From Theropithecus gelada (Eukaryota > Chordata > Mammalia > Primates > Cercopithecidae), in NCBI RefSeq assembly GCF_003255815.1, contig NC_037670.1, forward strand, positions 29,992,981 to 30,056,980: 64,000 bases of DNA, read 5' to 3'. The position numbers were made by a program, and so were the translations under genes. This document shows, piece by piece, positions 36,301 through 49,700 of this stretch (position 1 is its first letter; every line of letters begins with the position of its first letter). A model generated the notes under the pieces. It made no database searches and had not been told where the DNA came from. It saw only the letters and a list, made by a program, of their open reading frames with translations.

Positions 36301-37740
36301 ATAATTCTTACAGAAATGGAGGAGGCTATCACTTGAGTCATGTTACACTCACCTGTCTCCTCCAGTGCACATTTTACAAAACCTATACGTGCAGCGATGT
36401 TTTAAGTATAATGATATTTTTAACAATATTTCTTGAATGAAGGAAAACTCTTGAGTCAGGAATTATTTTTATAGTTTGGGATATTTTAGCTAATTTATCT
36501 AGGGTGTGTAGTGAACTCACATCTAGGGCTGGGACATCTTTCTGCTTTAGTAATTTTTCATTGTAATTGGTGCACTCGGGAACATACCTCCATCCTAATT
36601 TCAGAGCTATTTTGAAATATGAATTAAAAACTCAATAAAAAAAAGTCAACTTTTAAAAATAGTAGGGTCTGGCCGGGCACGATGGTTCACGCCTGTAATC
36701 CCAGCACTTTGAGAGGCCGAGGTGGAGTTGGAGACCAGCCTGGCCAACGTGGCAAAACCCCGTTTCTACTGAAAATACAAAAATTAGCTGGTGGCAGGTG
36801 CCTGTAATCCCAGCTACTCGGGAGGAAGCTGAGGCAGGAGAATAGCTTGAACCTGGGTGGCGGAGGTTGCAGTGAACTGAGATTGTGCCATTGCACTCCA
36901 GTCTGGGCGACAAGAGCAAGACTCCGTCTCAAAAAATAAATTAAATAAATAAATAAATAGTAAGGCCTGGGATGGTTAGGATATTCTGAAGTAAGAGCTG
37001 ATTTTTGGTTTTGTTTTTCCTGTTGCTGATTTTGGTGACACATCTCTGATATCAAGTAAAAAAATACGCACGTCTTAACTTGGATGTCTTTCATCTTGCA
37101 TGTGCTCACTTCCCTCCCCTCTCACCCAATGCCGTGGGTTGTTTGCCTCCCCTTACTATCATGTTTTCATAGTGTGGAATTAAAATGTAGAAATGAGGGA
37201 AGTATAGTGGACAGATATTTCCCCCACCCCTTCTTCTACGTAGGCAAGAGATTAGGGGAGTCTTTTGATTAAAGAGAATAGGTCCAAAATAAAGACCCCG
37301 AAACACTAAAATCTGGGGGTCCCTAACAAAAGAACTGGCTCTGTACCTAGTGATCCGATGGAGACACCTCTGTTAGACAGCTCCTGCCCACACACACAGC
37401 TTCCAATCTTGCTCTTCTACATGAACAGGCAGTTAACGATGATCAAAAGGACCAACCTGAGCAGTAGAACCAAAGGGACTGAGGAGACAGACAGTGCTGG
37501 TGCAAGTATGCAAGTTTTCTGTGAACAGAATACTTTCAAAGAGTTGGGAGCCCCAGGGAGGTAACAGAAGGTATCCTATTCAGCAGTAGTATAGAATACT
37601 GTAGAAGAGGAATATTGTAAGAACAGGAACCATCGCTAGAAAACGAAAAACATGATAACTGAAATACAAATAGGATTGGAAACTAAAGCTAGGAAATTAC
37701 CCTAGAACGTTTTTTGACAAATGGAAAATAGGAAGGCAAA

Positions 37741-37775
<35 letters not shown>

Positions 37776-40700
37776 AACTATGCTGTGAAAGAGAAAGATT
37801 AGCATTGAGAAGGCAGAAGTTAGTCCTGCTTAGATACGGTTTTCAGTCTGTAGTGTTGCCTTGTTCTAAAAATAGTGATAGAAAACAAACTTCTACAAAG
37901 CAAATTATAATAAATTTATTAAACTCTTGCAACAAAACTGTTTTCTTATGTCTTCCTATGTTTTCCTGCTGTCATATCATTCAACATGATGCTTAAGGTC
38001 TTCTTCTTTAAAAGTGTAATATATTATTTTTCCCTTTGCACAGGTAATTTAGAGTTTTAATTTATTTGGTCATCGTGATAGCTATTCCTGATAGCTGTCC
38101 TGTTACTTAGACATAAAAATAGTGAGTAAGCCCAATTACATATTTGTAGGGTTGTTGAACTCTTAAAAAGAAATCACTTCTTTAATTTTTCTGCTTTTTA
38201 AAATGGGAACGCAGAATAATACTGAAATTTGTTCTAAACTAAAATCCTGTCCGGTTTACCAGTTATTGCAGAATCTTGCCGTTGAGATTAGCAAGCAGTC
38301 TATCGTAATGGCTTATTCTGTGCAAACTCTTTCCTCAAGATTGTTGAAAGATGGCTTTTAATTTTAACCGTTGTTGTTTTGCAGACAAAGCTCTGATGGC
38401 ACCAAATCTTGATTCCTTTGGACGCGATCGGGCACTGTATCAAGAGCATGCAAAACGTCGCATTGCAGAGCGGGAGGCCAGGAGGTAATTTTCAAAACCC
38501 TTGCTCTTGGCTTGTTTGGGAAGGGAGGAGTCTCTTTTATCTAGTTTGGGAACTTGATGTTTATTATTTAGGACTCGTCGTAGACAAGCCAGAGAGCAAA
38601 CCGGTAAGATGGCAGATCACCTTGAAGGCCTTTCCAGTGATGATGAAGAAACTTCTACAGATATTACTAATTTCAATCTGGAAAAAGGTTAGACATTTAT
38701 TTGGAAATAAGACTCATCATCAATTTAGTTTCTACTTTGGTATGGTTTTTACCATGAAATGGTTTGAATATTCATGGCCTCTGCATTAGAACCAGGCACT
38801 TCTTTTTTAATTGCAGAAACTTGCATGCCTTTTTATTAGTGAATATCATGATGAATTCTCAAAAATAGGGGTAACACCTTCTCATAGGGTATACTTAGTA
38901 CTTGCATAATAAATGTTGTTACTCTTCCAAATGGGAGAATTTTAAGTGACTGGAAATGTGTCAGGTCCTGAGGGCAACTCTCATTGCAGCCTGTCTGGTC
39001 TGGAAAGGTAAAGCTTGGCAGTAGAGCACTCAGCCCTGAAGGAAACTCTTGATTTGGGGAGTCATGAGTAATCTCACTTTAGAGGGTGGTTAGTACTATT
39101 ATGTGCCAGGCATTTTCAGAAGGATCCCAAGTAAAAGTCTTCATTTCCCACCATTGGCTATAATTGTTTGGAATTATATCAATTGCACACCATTTGGAAC
39201 TTAGTTGGAGAAGCTTCTTTCTCTCACTTTTTTTTTTTACAGTGAACGTTTCTAAACAGAAAATTTGAAAGACTAGCACAGTGATCATCCACATACCTAT
39301 CACTCAGATAACAATGCTTATCATTTCACCAAGTTTGCCTGACTCTTTATACATGGAGATGTGTGTGTTTGTTGAACCATTTGAAAGTGACTTACATACC
39401 TCATGGCACTTCACTCCCCAAAATTTCAGTGTGTGTTTCCTATAAATGAGTATATTTTTCTGTATAATCACAGTACTATTATCTTTATTTTTTTTTTATG
39501 ATGGCTATTCTGATTCTTTTTTTAAGCACAATAAGAAAATTAACAAATTTCTTAATATCATGTCCATATTTAATTTTCCTCAATGGCATCCTGGAAAAAC
39601 CCTTTTTAGGAACTATTTTTATTTTGTTATTTTGTGGTTTTTGAAACCAGGATCCACCTAAGGTTCATGCTCTGCATTTGGTTGTTACATTTTAAAATCT
39701 AGAATAAATGAATAACCGTAAGTACTCTACACATTCACACACCCACCCCTATTAAGACACTAGCTTTTTGAAGAGACCAGGCCACTTCTCTTATAGAATA
39801 TCCTATATTCTAGACTGGTCTGTATGTTTCCTCATAGCATTGTTTAACTTGTTCTTTGATCCATTTCTTGTAAACTGGAATTTAGGTCTGAAGGCTTAAT
39901 TAGATTTAAGTTAAACTTTTTTTTCCCAAGAATAATTTATACAGGATGCTGCTTCATACTGCCTAAAAGCACATGACAAATGTTAGACCGTCCCACTATT
40001 AGCATTGTTAAGATTGATCTTGCAGTAAAGGTTCTCAGAACTTTCTCTCTCCATTGTAAAGATTTCGTTTTCTCAAGTAATCTGGGACATCATAAGAGTA
40101 TCTTATTCTTGGTCCAGCACGATGGCTCACACCTGTAATCCCAGCATTTTGGGAGGCCGAGGCAGGTGAACCACTTGAGGTCAGGAGTTCAAGACCAACC
40201 TGGCCCACATGATGAAACCCCCATCTCTACTAAAAACACAAAAATTAGTTGGGCATGGTGGTGCATACCTGTAATTCCAGCTACTCGGGAGGTTGAGGCA
40301 GGAGAATCACTTGAACCTGGGAGGCAGAGGTTGCAGTGAGCTGAGATTGTGCCACTTCACTCCAGCCTGGGTGACAGAGTGAGAATCTGTCTCAAAAAAA
40401 AAAAAAACAAAAAAAAAACTTATTCTCAAATAACTTTTCACTTGAAGTTCTTAGCATCCATTCAACTGATGGTTGGCTATGTCAGTTATTATAATCAACA
40501 GAGTTTGAATGAAGCAGTGTGATTAGTGACTGATTATGATGCACAGCTGTTAATCTGTGCAGTGGTTTGTGGACTAGAAAGCTAGCAGTGCAATTACTCA
40601 TGGCTAATATACTATGGTAACTGAAATTTGAACTGTCTTGTTTGGGAACAGGTGTTATTTAGCTAAATTTAGAAAAATTGTACATACTGGAACTGCAAAA

Positions 40701-43700
40701 CAAGGACTGGCTGCACTTTACATAAAAGAGAAATTGAAACATCAATTTATTTTTTTCTTCTAAATTATGACTAATAATTGGCCCTTTGTTAATTAGCATA
40801 TCTTCTGATACTGAAGCAACAAAGAAAACACAGAAAATATTGGACTGTTTTTTTCCTACTTCATACTAATGTATGGTTCTCTCTGGGGTTTTGTTGTTTT
40901 TAGATCGAATTTCAAAAGAATCCAGCAAAGTTTTTGAAGATGTCCTTGAAAGTTTCTATTCAATTGACTGTATTAAATCACAGTTTGAAGCATGGCGTTC
41001 AAAATACTACACGTCCTACAAGGATGCTTACATTGGCCTTTGTTTGCCAAAATTATTCAACCCCCTCATACGACTTCAGCTCCTCACTTGGACTCCTCTT
41101 GAGGTGAGTGGCTTCTGTCACTATTAGAAAGTGTTATAATTTGATATCTGGGTAATTTTAATCTCAGCGCTAGAGAAGTAAGCTTAAGCAAAATATTTTG
41201 CAGGGGTGATAGGGCATAGGCTGTAATTGATACAGATTATATCTGGTTATAATCTTATGATCTTTCCTTTTAAGTTTCATCTCTTCCCAGAAGAGCTGTG
41301 TGTTTTTTTTTTCTCAGTTTACATATAATTCTTTTTTCAGCCAGCTAAAATTATATGTAGTAAACTGGGATATGAACACGAATAGTAAGAAGTTGGTCCT
41401 TTGATCCTAAAGGAACTCAGAACCAGATGGGAAAGCACAATGAGGCAGGTGTGAAATGAGGACATGAACCAAGTCAGTGGTCATGGTGAGAAAAATTGAT
41501 AGGCCAGGCATGGTGGCTCACACTTGTAATCCTAACAGTTTGGGAGGCCAAGGCAGGAGGATTGTTTGAGCTCAGGAGTTCAAGACCAGTCTGGGCAACA
41601 CAGCAAGACCTTGTCTCTATTTAAAAAAAAAAAAAAAATTAGCTGTGGTGGTACGTGCTTGTATTCCCAGCTACTTGGGGGGCTGGGCTGAGGCAGGATT
41701 GCTTGAGCCCAGGAGATTGAGGCTATAATGAGCTATGATTGTGCCACTGCACTCCAGCCTGGGTGATAGAACAAGACCTGTCACAAGAAAAAAAAAAAAA
41801 AGAGAGATAAGGAGGTGGAATCAAGAGGACCTATTGGTCTGTCATAAAGGGAGTGGGGGCCGGGCGCGGTGGCTCAAGCCTGTAATCCCAGCACTTTGGG
41901 AGGCCGAGACAGGCGGATCACGAGGTCAGGAGATCGAGACCACCCTGGCTAACATGGTGAAACCCCGTCTCTACTAAAAAAAAAAATACAAAAAATTAGC
42001 CGGGCGTGGTGGCGGGTGCCTGTGGTCCCAGCTACTTGGGAGGCTGAGGCAGGGGAATGACGTGAACCTGGGAGGCGGAGCTTGCAGTGAGCTGAGATCG
42101 CGCCACTGCACTCCAGCCTAGGTGACAGAGTGAGCCTCCTTCTAATAAAAAAAAAAAGAAAAAAAAAAGGGAGGGGGCTAGAGGGGGCTAGAATTGACTG
42201 TGGAGGTCTAGTGGTGATGTTTACAATGTGGTTTGAGAAGTTACCGACTTGGGTGAAGCTGTACACATGGTTGAGATTGGCTAGGTTGAATTTGTGGACT
42301 GTAAGGAAAATGGAGCTGAGGTTGAAGCCCTGGAAACACAACTGAAAAAAATGTGAGCTCTGAGAAGCATTCAGCTCGCAGTTCCTATTTGCTGTGTGCT
42401 CTTGGCCAGACCTTCTGAAATTTTGCTGTGTGCCTGAGTATCTTGGTAGACAGCAAAGGCCCGAGACTGTGTTTTGGAGTTGTTTTTCTGTGTCGCCCAC
42501 TCCTCTGCCCCACAGCTTCCAGCTGTCTCAGCCTTCCTGAACTCCACCCTCTGTCTCCTCTACTCAGCAAGACTGCTCTGCTGTCCTGAACTAGCACCTC
42601 ACCTCATTTGATTCCTTTCTTTCAAGGGTCATAGTCTTGTGCTGCCTGTGGTCCATTGTATTTTGTCCAGTTCTTTTGTATTTTCTTCAGCTTTTAAGTT
42701 CCGGAGTACATGTGCAGATTTGTTACTTAGGTAAACATGTGGCATGGTGGTTTACAGCACAGATCGACCCATCACCTTGGTATTAAGCTAGCATCCAGTA
42801 GCTGTCATGCTCTCCCTCCACTAAGTCCCCACCCTCACCCCCCAACAGGCCTCAGTGTGTGTGGTCCCCCAGTATGTGTCCATATGTTCTCATTGTTCAG
42901 CTTCCACTTGTGAGAACATGTGGTGTTTGGGTTTCTGTTCTTGCGTTAGTTTGCTGAGGATAATGGCTTCTAGCTCCATCCATGTCCCTGCAAAGGACAT
43001 GACCTCGTTCCTTTTTATGGCTGCATAGTATTCCATGGTGTATATGTACCACATTTTCTTTATCCAGTCTATAATTGATGGGCATTTGGGTTGATTCCAT
43101 GTCTTTGCTATCATGAATAGTGTTGCAGTGAACATACATATGCTCGTAGCTTTATAATAGAATGATTTATATTTCTGTTGGTATATATGCCGTAATGGGA
43201 TTGCTGGGTCAAATGGTATTTCTGCCTCTAGATCTTTGAGGAATTGCCACACTGTCTTCCACAATGGTTGAACTAATTTACACTCCCCCCAATAGTGTAA
43301 AAGTGTTCCTTTTTCTGCAAAACCTTACCAGCATCTGTTGTTTCTGGACTTTTTAATAATTCCCATTCTGATTGGTGTGGGATGGTAGCTCATTGTGGTT
43401 TTGATTTGCATTTCTCTAATGATCAGTGATGTTGAGCTTTTTTTCATGTTTGTTGGCTACATGAATGTCTTCTTTTGAGAAATGTCTGTTCATGTCCTTT
43501 GCCCACTTTTTAATGGGATTTTTTTTTCTTATACATTTAAGTTTCCTCTAGACTCTGGATATTAGACCTTTGTCAGATGCACAGGTTGCAAAAATTTTGT
43601 CCCATTCTGTAGGTTGTCTATTCATTCTGATAATAGTTTCTTTTGCTGTGTAGAAGCTCTTTAGTTGAATTAGATACCATTTGTCAATTTTTGCTTTTGT

Positions 43701-46700
43701 TGCAGTTGCTTTTGGTGTTTTTGTCATGAAATCTTTGCCCATGCCTATGTCCTGAATGGTATTGACTAGATTTTCTTCCAGGATTTTTATAGTTTTGGAG
43801 TTTACATTTAAGTCTTTAATCCATCTTGACTTAATTTTTGTATATAGTGTAAGGAAGGGGTCCATTTTCAATTTTCTGTATATGGCTAGCCAGTTCTCCC
43901 AGCACCATTTATTAAACAGGGAATCTTTTCCCTGTTGCTTGTTTCTGTCAGGTTTGTTGGAGATCAGATGGTTGTAGGTGTGCAGTCTTAGTGCTAAGTT
44001 CTCTACTCTGTTCCATTGGTCTATGTGTCTGTTTTTGTATCAGTACCATGCTGTTTTGGTTACCGTGGCCTTACAGTTTGAAGTCCGGTAGCATAATATC
44101 TCCAGCTGTCTAGTTTTTAGTTGTTTACAACCAAAGGTTAAATCCAGTTCTTATTTCTCTTATCATAGCTGGAAGCAGAAATATCCACTATTTTAGTATT
44201 TGGGTAACCTTTTAAATGTCTTTTAGGCAAAATGTCGTGACTTTGAGAATATGCTGTGGTTTGAATCTTTGCTGTTTTATGGTTGTGAAGAACGAGAGCA
44301 AGAAAAAGATGATGTAGATGTTGCCCTACTACCTACCATTGTGGAAAAGGTGATTCTTCCTAAACTAACAGGTAAATCTCCTGTTCTCTGAATTGAGCAT
44401 TCAGACACACTGGCTTTCCCAAATCTATTTTTATGAGTTTTTAATTCAGAGCATATTTCCTTATAGAAATTACATGAGAAATAATAGTTACCACCTGGCT
44501 CAGAGATGACTTGAGGGCAAGAGGGGTTCTTATCCTGGGACTTGAGGACCACTTTAGGGTGGGCCTGTAATTGAGTGCAGTAATTGCTTCATCGGTGAGG
44601 TTTAGAAATTCAAAGACTAACTGAAGCAAAATTATACATAGTTTGAGGGAGGATATGCATTTATGTGGGGAGCAATTTCAATACTTTCATAAGTTCCTCA
44701 AAAAAGATTAGGAATCATTGATACAGGAATTTATTTTGAATACTAGAAATGTTAGTTTGAAATTCTTGATGCCAAAACAACATTTCTACAGAAATCTTCT
44801 TTTTTCCTTATCTTCATTTTCCCAGAGTACCAGAAATAAGAATAATCTATCCTCTCTCCACATCCCTATCCCTCCAAATTCCCACAGTTAATAGCACAAA
44901 GAAGACTAAAGCTTATATTGTAGAGAAAGAGGAAAAATAAATTAGGATTGGCATTAATAGAGGTCTGCTTGACAAAAAATTTAAGCTACAATTGGCTTCT
45001 GTGTCTCAATCCTCTTTTTTTCTTAACAGTGATAGCTGAAAATATGTGGGACCCTTTTTCTACAACACAGACTTCAAGAATGGTGGGAATTACACTAAAA
45101 TTAATCAATGGATATCCTTCAGTAGTGAATGCAGAAAATAAAAATACACAGGTAATTTAGTATCTTTGGCAGACTTTTTTTTTTCCTCTTTCTATTGAAT
45201 ATGAGCAAGCATTGAGAGAATGAGTCGTTATCCTAAACCAATCAGAAATCTGGTTCTCCCACTTGGGCCATCAGGGCTGTTAAAGCCTGAAATACACAAA
45301 ATTTGAGATGCTAGGTTTTTTTCCTTTTTTTTATACCTAGTCCCACAGAGAGATGTTAGTTTTCAGTTTAAAAAAATTAATAAGGAAGATGCCATCAGCT
45401 TAAATAGCCTTTCATTATTATGATTTCTCACCACCACACCTCAGTCCCAATCCAACTAATCAAATGTCCTTTTAAGGACTGTATTTTTTTGTGGGAAATG
45501 AGAAACTAAAATGTTAACAATTGATAATTTAAGCTTGTCCAACCCATGGCCCATGGACATGTGGCCCAGGACGTCTTTGAATGTGGCCCAATACAAATTT
45601 GTAAACTGTCTTAAAACATGAAATTTATGCACAGACCCTGCCCCCCTCTTTTTAAATTTTTTTTATTTTTTTAGCTCATCAGCTATCATTAGTGTTAGTG
45701 TATTTTATGTGTGGCCTAAGATAGTTCTTCCAGTATGGCCCAGGGAAGCCAAAAGATTGGGCACCCAAACCAATTAAACAGTATATAAAACAACTAGATA
45801 CTGTTTTATAACTAGTTTCCACACTTAAAGGTAATGCTCTTCAGGGGCCTTTCATAGGAGCTATTTAAATGTAGAGAAGGTGGGTGTTCTTTGTCATTGT
45901 TGAATTTTCACTTTGAGAACTTGATTATGTGTCTGGTCTTAAATCTGTATGTAGACTAAGGGATTGAAAGATTTCTAAAGTTTTATTGCATGGCAGTTGT
46001 TGAGGAACGAACTAATAGATTATTAAGTATTAATTTAGGGTCTTCAATGAGGAAAATTAAAAATTTGGGAAACTGGTTCACTCAGTTCAATATTCAGTTA
46101 CATGATTTGGAATATGGCTTATTTTTTTTGGTCATAGTGCTTATTAAAATGTGTGATCTACTTTTAACTCTTAGGTATACTTAAAGGCACTTTTATTGAG
46201 AATGAGAAGAACTTTAGATGACGATGTATTTATGCCTTTATATCCCAAAAAGTAAGTAACTGAAGAATATTAAAGATAATATTCTCCATTGTCTTTCAGA
46301 GAAGGCTTATAAAATTCTGAAAAACTAGCTTGAAATACAAACTTCACCCTCGTTGTGTATTACAGAGAGACTAGATTAGTGGGGAGATTGTTCCCTTAAG
46401 CAGAATAAAGCAATTAATACTCTTATGTTCTCCCTGAGTGTCTCAGAGTAAATTTCCATTGCCTTTTTAACATACTGTCTTCCAGAATGCAATTATTTGA
46501 AAAATCAAAGAATTAGTTTACCGGTTTTGTAGAAAAATCTTTTGTCTAGGAATCATATGGCACCTACATATAAAATATCTGATCATGATATGTTTCTCTG
46601 TTTTTACTTAGTGTCTTAGAAAATAAAAATTCTGGGCCTTACTTGTTTTTTCAACGACAGTTTTGGTCTTCAGTTAAGGTACGTATTCATAGACTATCTA

Positions 46701-49700
46701 AAATACTCAGATTTCGTTTGACTTCATATATTATATTTTGCAGAGTGTTTTGTTTTATTAACTCCATAGGCTTAGATCTATTTATATGTATACCCAAAAT
46801 CTCCATTTTATAAAGTAATTTTATTCCAAAAGTTCATTCAAATTTGATATTTTCACAGGAGAAAGTGATTTCTGAGTTCCAAAGTAAGGTCCATGGTACT
46901 CAACAAAATGCCTGACTAAGCTGCAATTAATTTTTTAGCAAGTAGACTACAGTAGTCCTCCCCATATCCATGGGGATAAGATGCCCAGTGGCTACCTGAA
47001 ACCACAGATCGTACTGAACCCTATATATACTGTTGTTTCCTCTACATACATACCTATGATAAAGTTTAATTTATAAATTAGGCACAGTAAGAAATTAGCA
47101 ATAACTAATAGAACAATTATTAATAATACACTGTGGTAAAGGATATATGAATGTAGTTTCTCTTTCTCTCAAAATACGTTATCGTACTGTGCCACGGCTG
47201 ACTGAAACCACAGATAAGGAGGACTGCTGGAGCAGATACTCTTCTGAGGTTTGGGGATATAGCAGTAAGCAAGCTAGAAGTGGAATCTTTGTGGAGTTCA
47301 TAGTTCAGCACAGTTGACATCAAATAGGTAATCGCAGGTGTGATGAGTTATGAAAGGGGACATTCAAGGTAATGTGGAACATATGAAAAGGGCACAGAGA
47401 CCTTGACTAGCCAGTCCCAGAAGATTTCCTTCCACCCTGAGGAAGTGATATTTAGATCTTTAGACCTGGAGCATAAATAGGAGTTAGCCCTGAGGTGAAA
47501 GAGAACAGGCTACACTGGAGGCGCTGAAGAAAGCATAGGACAGCTGGAGTGAGCAAGGAGGTCCATAGTCCAGATGATAGAGGATCTTGTAGGTCATTTG
47601 AAATACTTTGGTCCTTACGGCCGGGCGCGGTGGCTCAAGCCTGTAATCCCAGCACTTTGGGAGGCCGAGACGGGCGGATCACAAGGTCAGCAGATCGAGA
47701 CCATCCTGGTTAACACGGTGAAACCCCGTCTCTACTAAAAAATACAAAAAACTAGCCGGGCGAGGTGGCAGGCGCCTGTAGTCCCAGCTACTCGGGAGGC
47801 TGAGCCAGAAGAATGGCGTAAACCCGGGAGGCGGAGCTTGCAATGAGCTGAGATCCGGCCACTGCACTCCAGCCTGGGCGACAGAGCTAGACTCCGTCTC
47901 AAAAAAAAAAAAAAAAAAAGAAATACTTTGGTCTTTATCCCAAAAGTTGTAGGAAGTCACAGAAAGATTTCTTCCTTTAAAAAAAAAAAATTAAGGTATG
48001 ATTTACATACAGTAAAATTCACTCTCTTTAGTGTATAGTTGTGTGAATTCTGATGAGCAGATACAGCCATGCTATCTGCTGCTGTACAGTCAAGGTCACA
48101 GCAAGCCCCGGCCACCTCTCAGTCTATGTCCTAGGAAGTGAAGGGAATTACATGATAGGCAGAGTCTTTGGAGTCTGGCTGCTTTCACTGAATACATTTG
48201 AGGCTCAGCCTTGCTGTGTAGGTGCACCAGAGTTGGGTTTTGGTTTTTATTTAGTTCCTAATTAAGGGACATTTGGATTGTTTATCTTGGGACTCAGAAA
48301 ACAATACCATAAAATGAAGGCCTCGGCCTCAGAAGAACTTTTTCTTTGACCTTCTCCTGCCCTCCTGTCTTTCAGTCCTGTTCTCCCTTGAGGGTTGACA
48401 TAGAAACTAGAATCCCTGTTGCCCCAGGTGGGTCATAGACTCAGAACCCCTTTTCTGCAAAGCCAACCATAAAACCTAAATATATTAGTCTTAATTTTGG
48501 CTCTGCCTGTGTAAAAACTGGCCATAAATCTGACCTACCTTGTTTGATTATAGGTCATAAAACCCCCATTCCAGAGAAGGTCCTGCCCCATACCCAGAAA
48601 GAAAGAATGCTGCTGGGAGAGGCCAAGAAGAATCTGGATGGACAGGCTTTGTTGTGTGTCTTCTCTTGGTCTATGAGCAGTAGATCGTACCCTTTTGTCC
48701 AGGCGTGTTTCTGCATGCCTGTACATACTTTGTTAAACCTAAACATAGAAGTAGACAGTTTCTCTTCCATCTTTGGGTCTTTACTCTGAAGGCTCTCATG
48801 TAACATAAAACTGTGATCAAATAAATTTATGTGTCTTTTCTCCTGTTAATTTGCCTCTTGTCAGTAATTTTCAGCGAAACTTCATAGGCCTAAGGGGAAG
48901 CTTTCCCTTGGCCCTAACATTTCCAATTTGGTTATGAACGAAGCTTCTATAAGGGTGTTCTGAATATGTAAGTTTCATTTCAGTTGGGTGAAACAGCTGG
49001 ACAAAGCTGTCTTCGGAAGTGGCTGTATCATTTTGCGTTCTTACCAGTAACCTGTTACTGTCCTGGTTATTCCTTCCTCCCACCGTACTTGCTGTTAGTG
49101 TTTTGCTTTTTAAGTCATTCTGTGGGGTGCAATGTGGTATCTCATTGTGGTTTTCATTTGCATTTCCCTAATGACAGTCATGTGCTTATTTGCAATTTGT
49201 TTATGTATTTTGGTGAAATGTCTTCAGATCTTTTGCTTAGGTTTTAAATTGGGCTTTCTTCTTACTAAGCATTGAGTTCTATATTCTGGAGAGAAGTCCT
49301 TTATCATATAAATGATTTGCAGATTTTTTTTTTTTCAGTTTGTGGCTTATCTTTCCATTCTAACAGTCTTCCATATGCAGAAGTTCTTAATTTTGATGAA
49401 GTCTAGTTTTTCTTTTTTTCCTGTTACAGATTGTGCTTTAGATGTCGTATCTAAGAAATCTTTGCCTAACTTGAAGCCACAAAGGTCTTCTATCCTTTCT
49501 TCTAGAAGTTTCATAGTTCTAAGTTTTATGTTTAGGTCTGTGACTCTTTTCAAGTTAATTTTTATTGTAGGGTATGAGGCCTGGATTAAGGTTTATTTGT
49601 TCCAAGACTATTTGTTGAAAAGGCTATCCTTTGTCCTCTGAACATGGAAAATTTGAGACAGGTCTCAGTTAATTTAGAAAGTTTATTTTGCCAAGGTTGA

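Noticed and set aside
42890..43871. Frames resembling reverse transcriptase ends on the minus strand
   Set aside because: They are decayed L1 ORF2 pieces of a 5'-truncated copy, not a host gene.
48285..48919. Protein-coding exon of PAXBP1 within intron 15
   Set aside because: The stretch is LTR-like, and exons 15 and 16 already join in frame to the known protein.
49312..49641. 109-codon plus-strand frame
   Set aside because: Antisense of old L1 ORF2 sequence.
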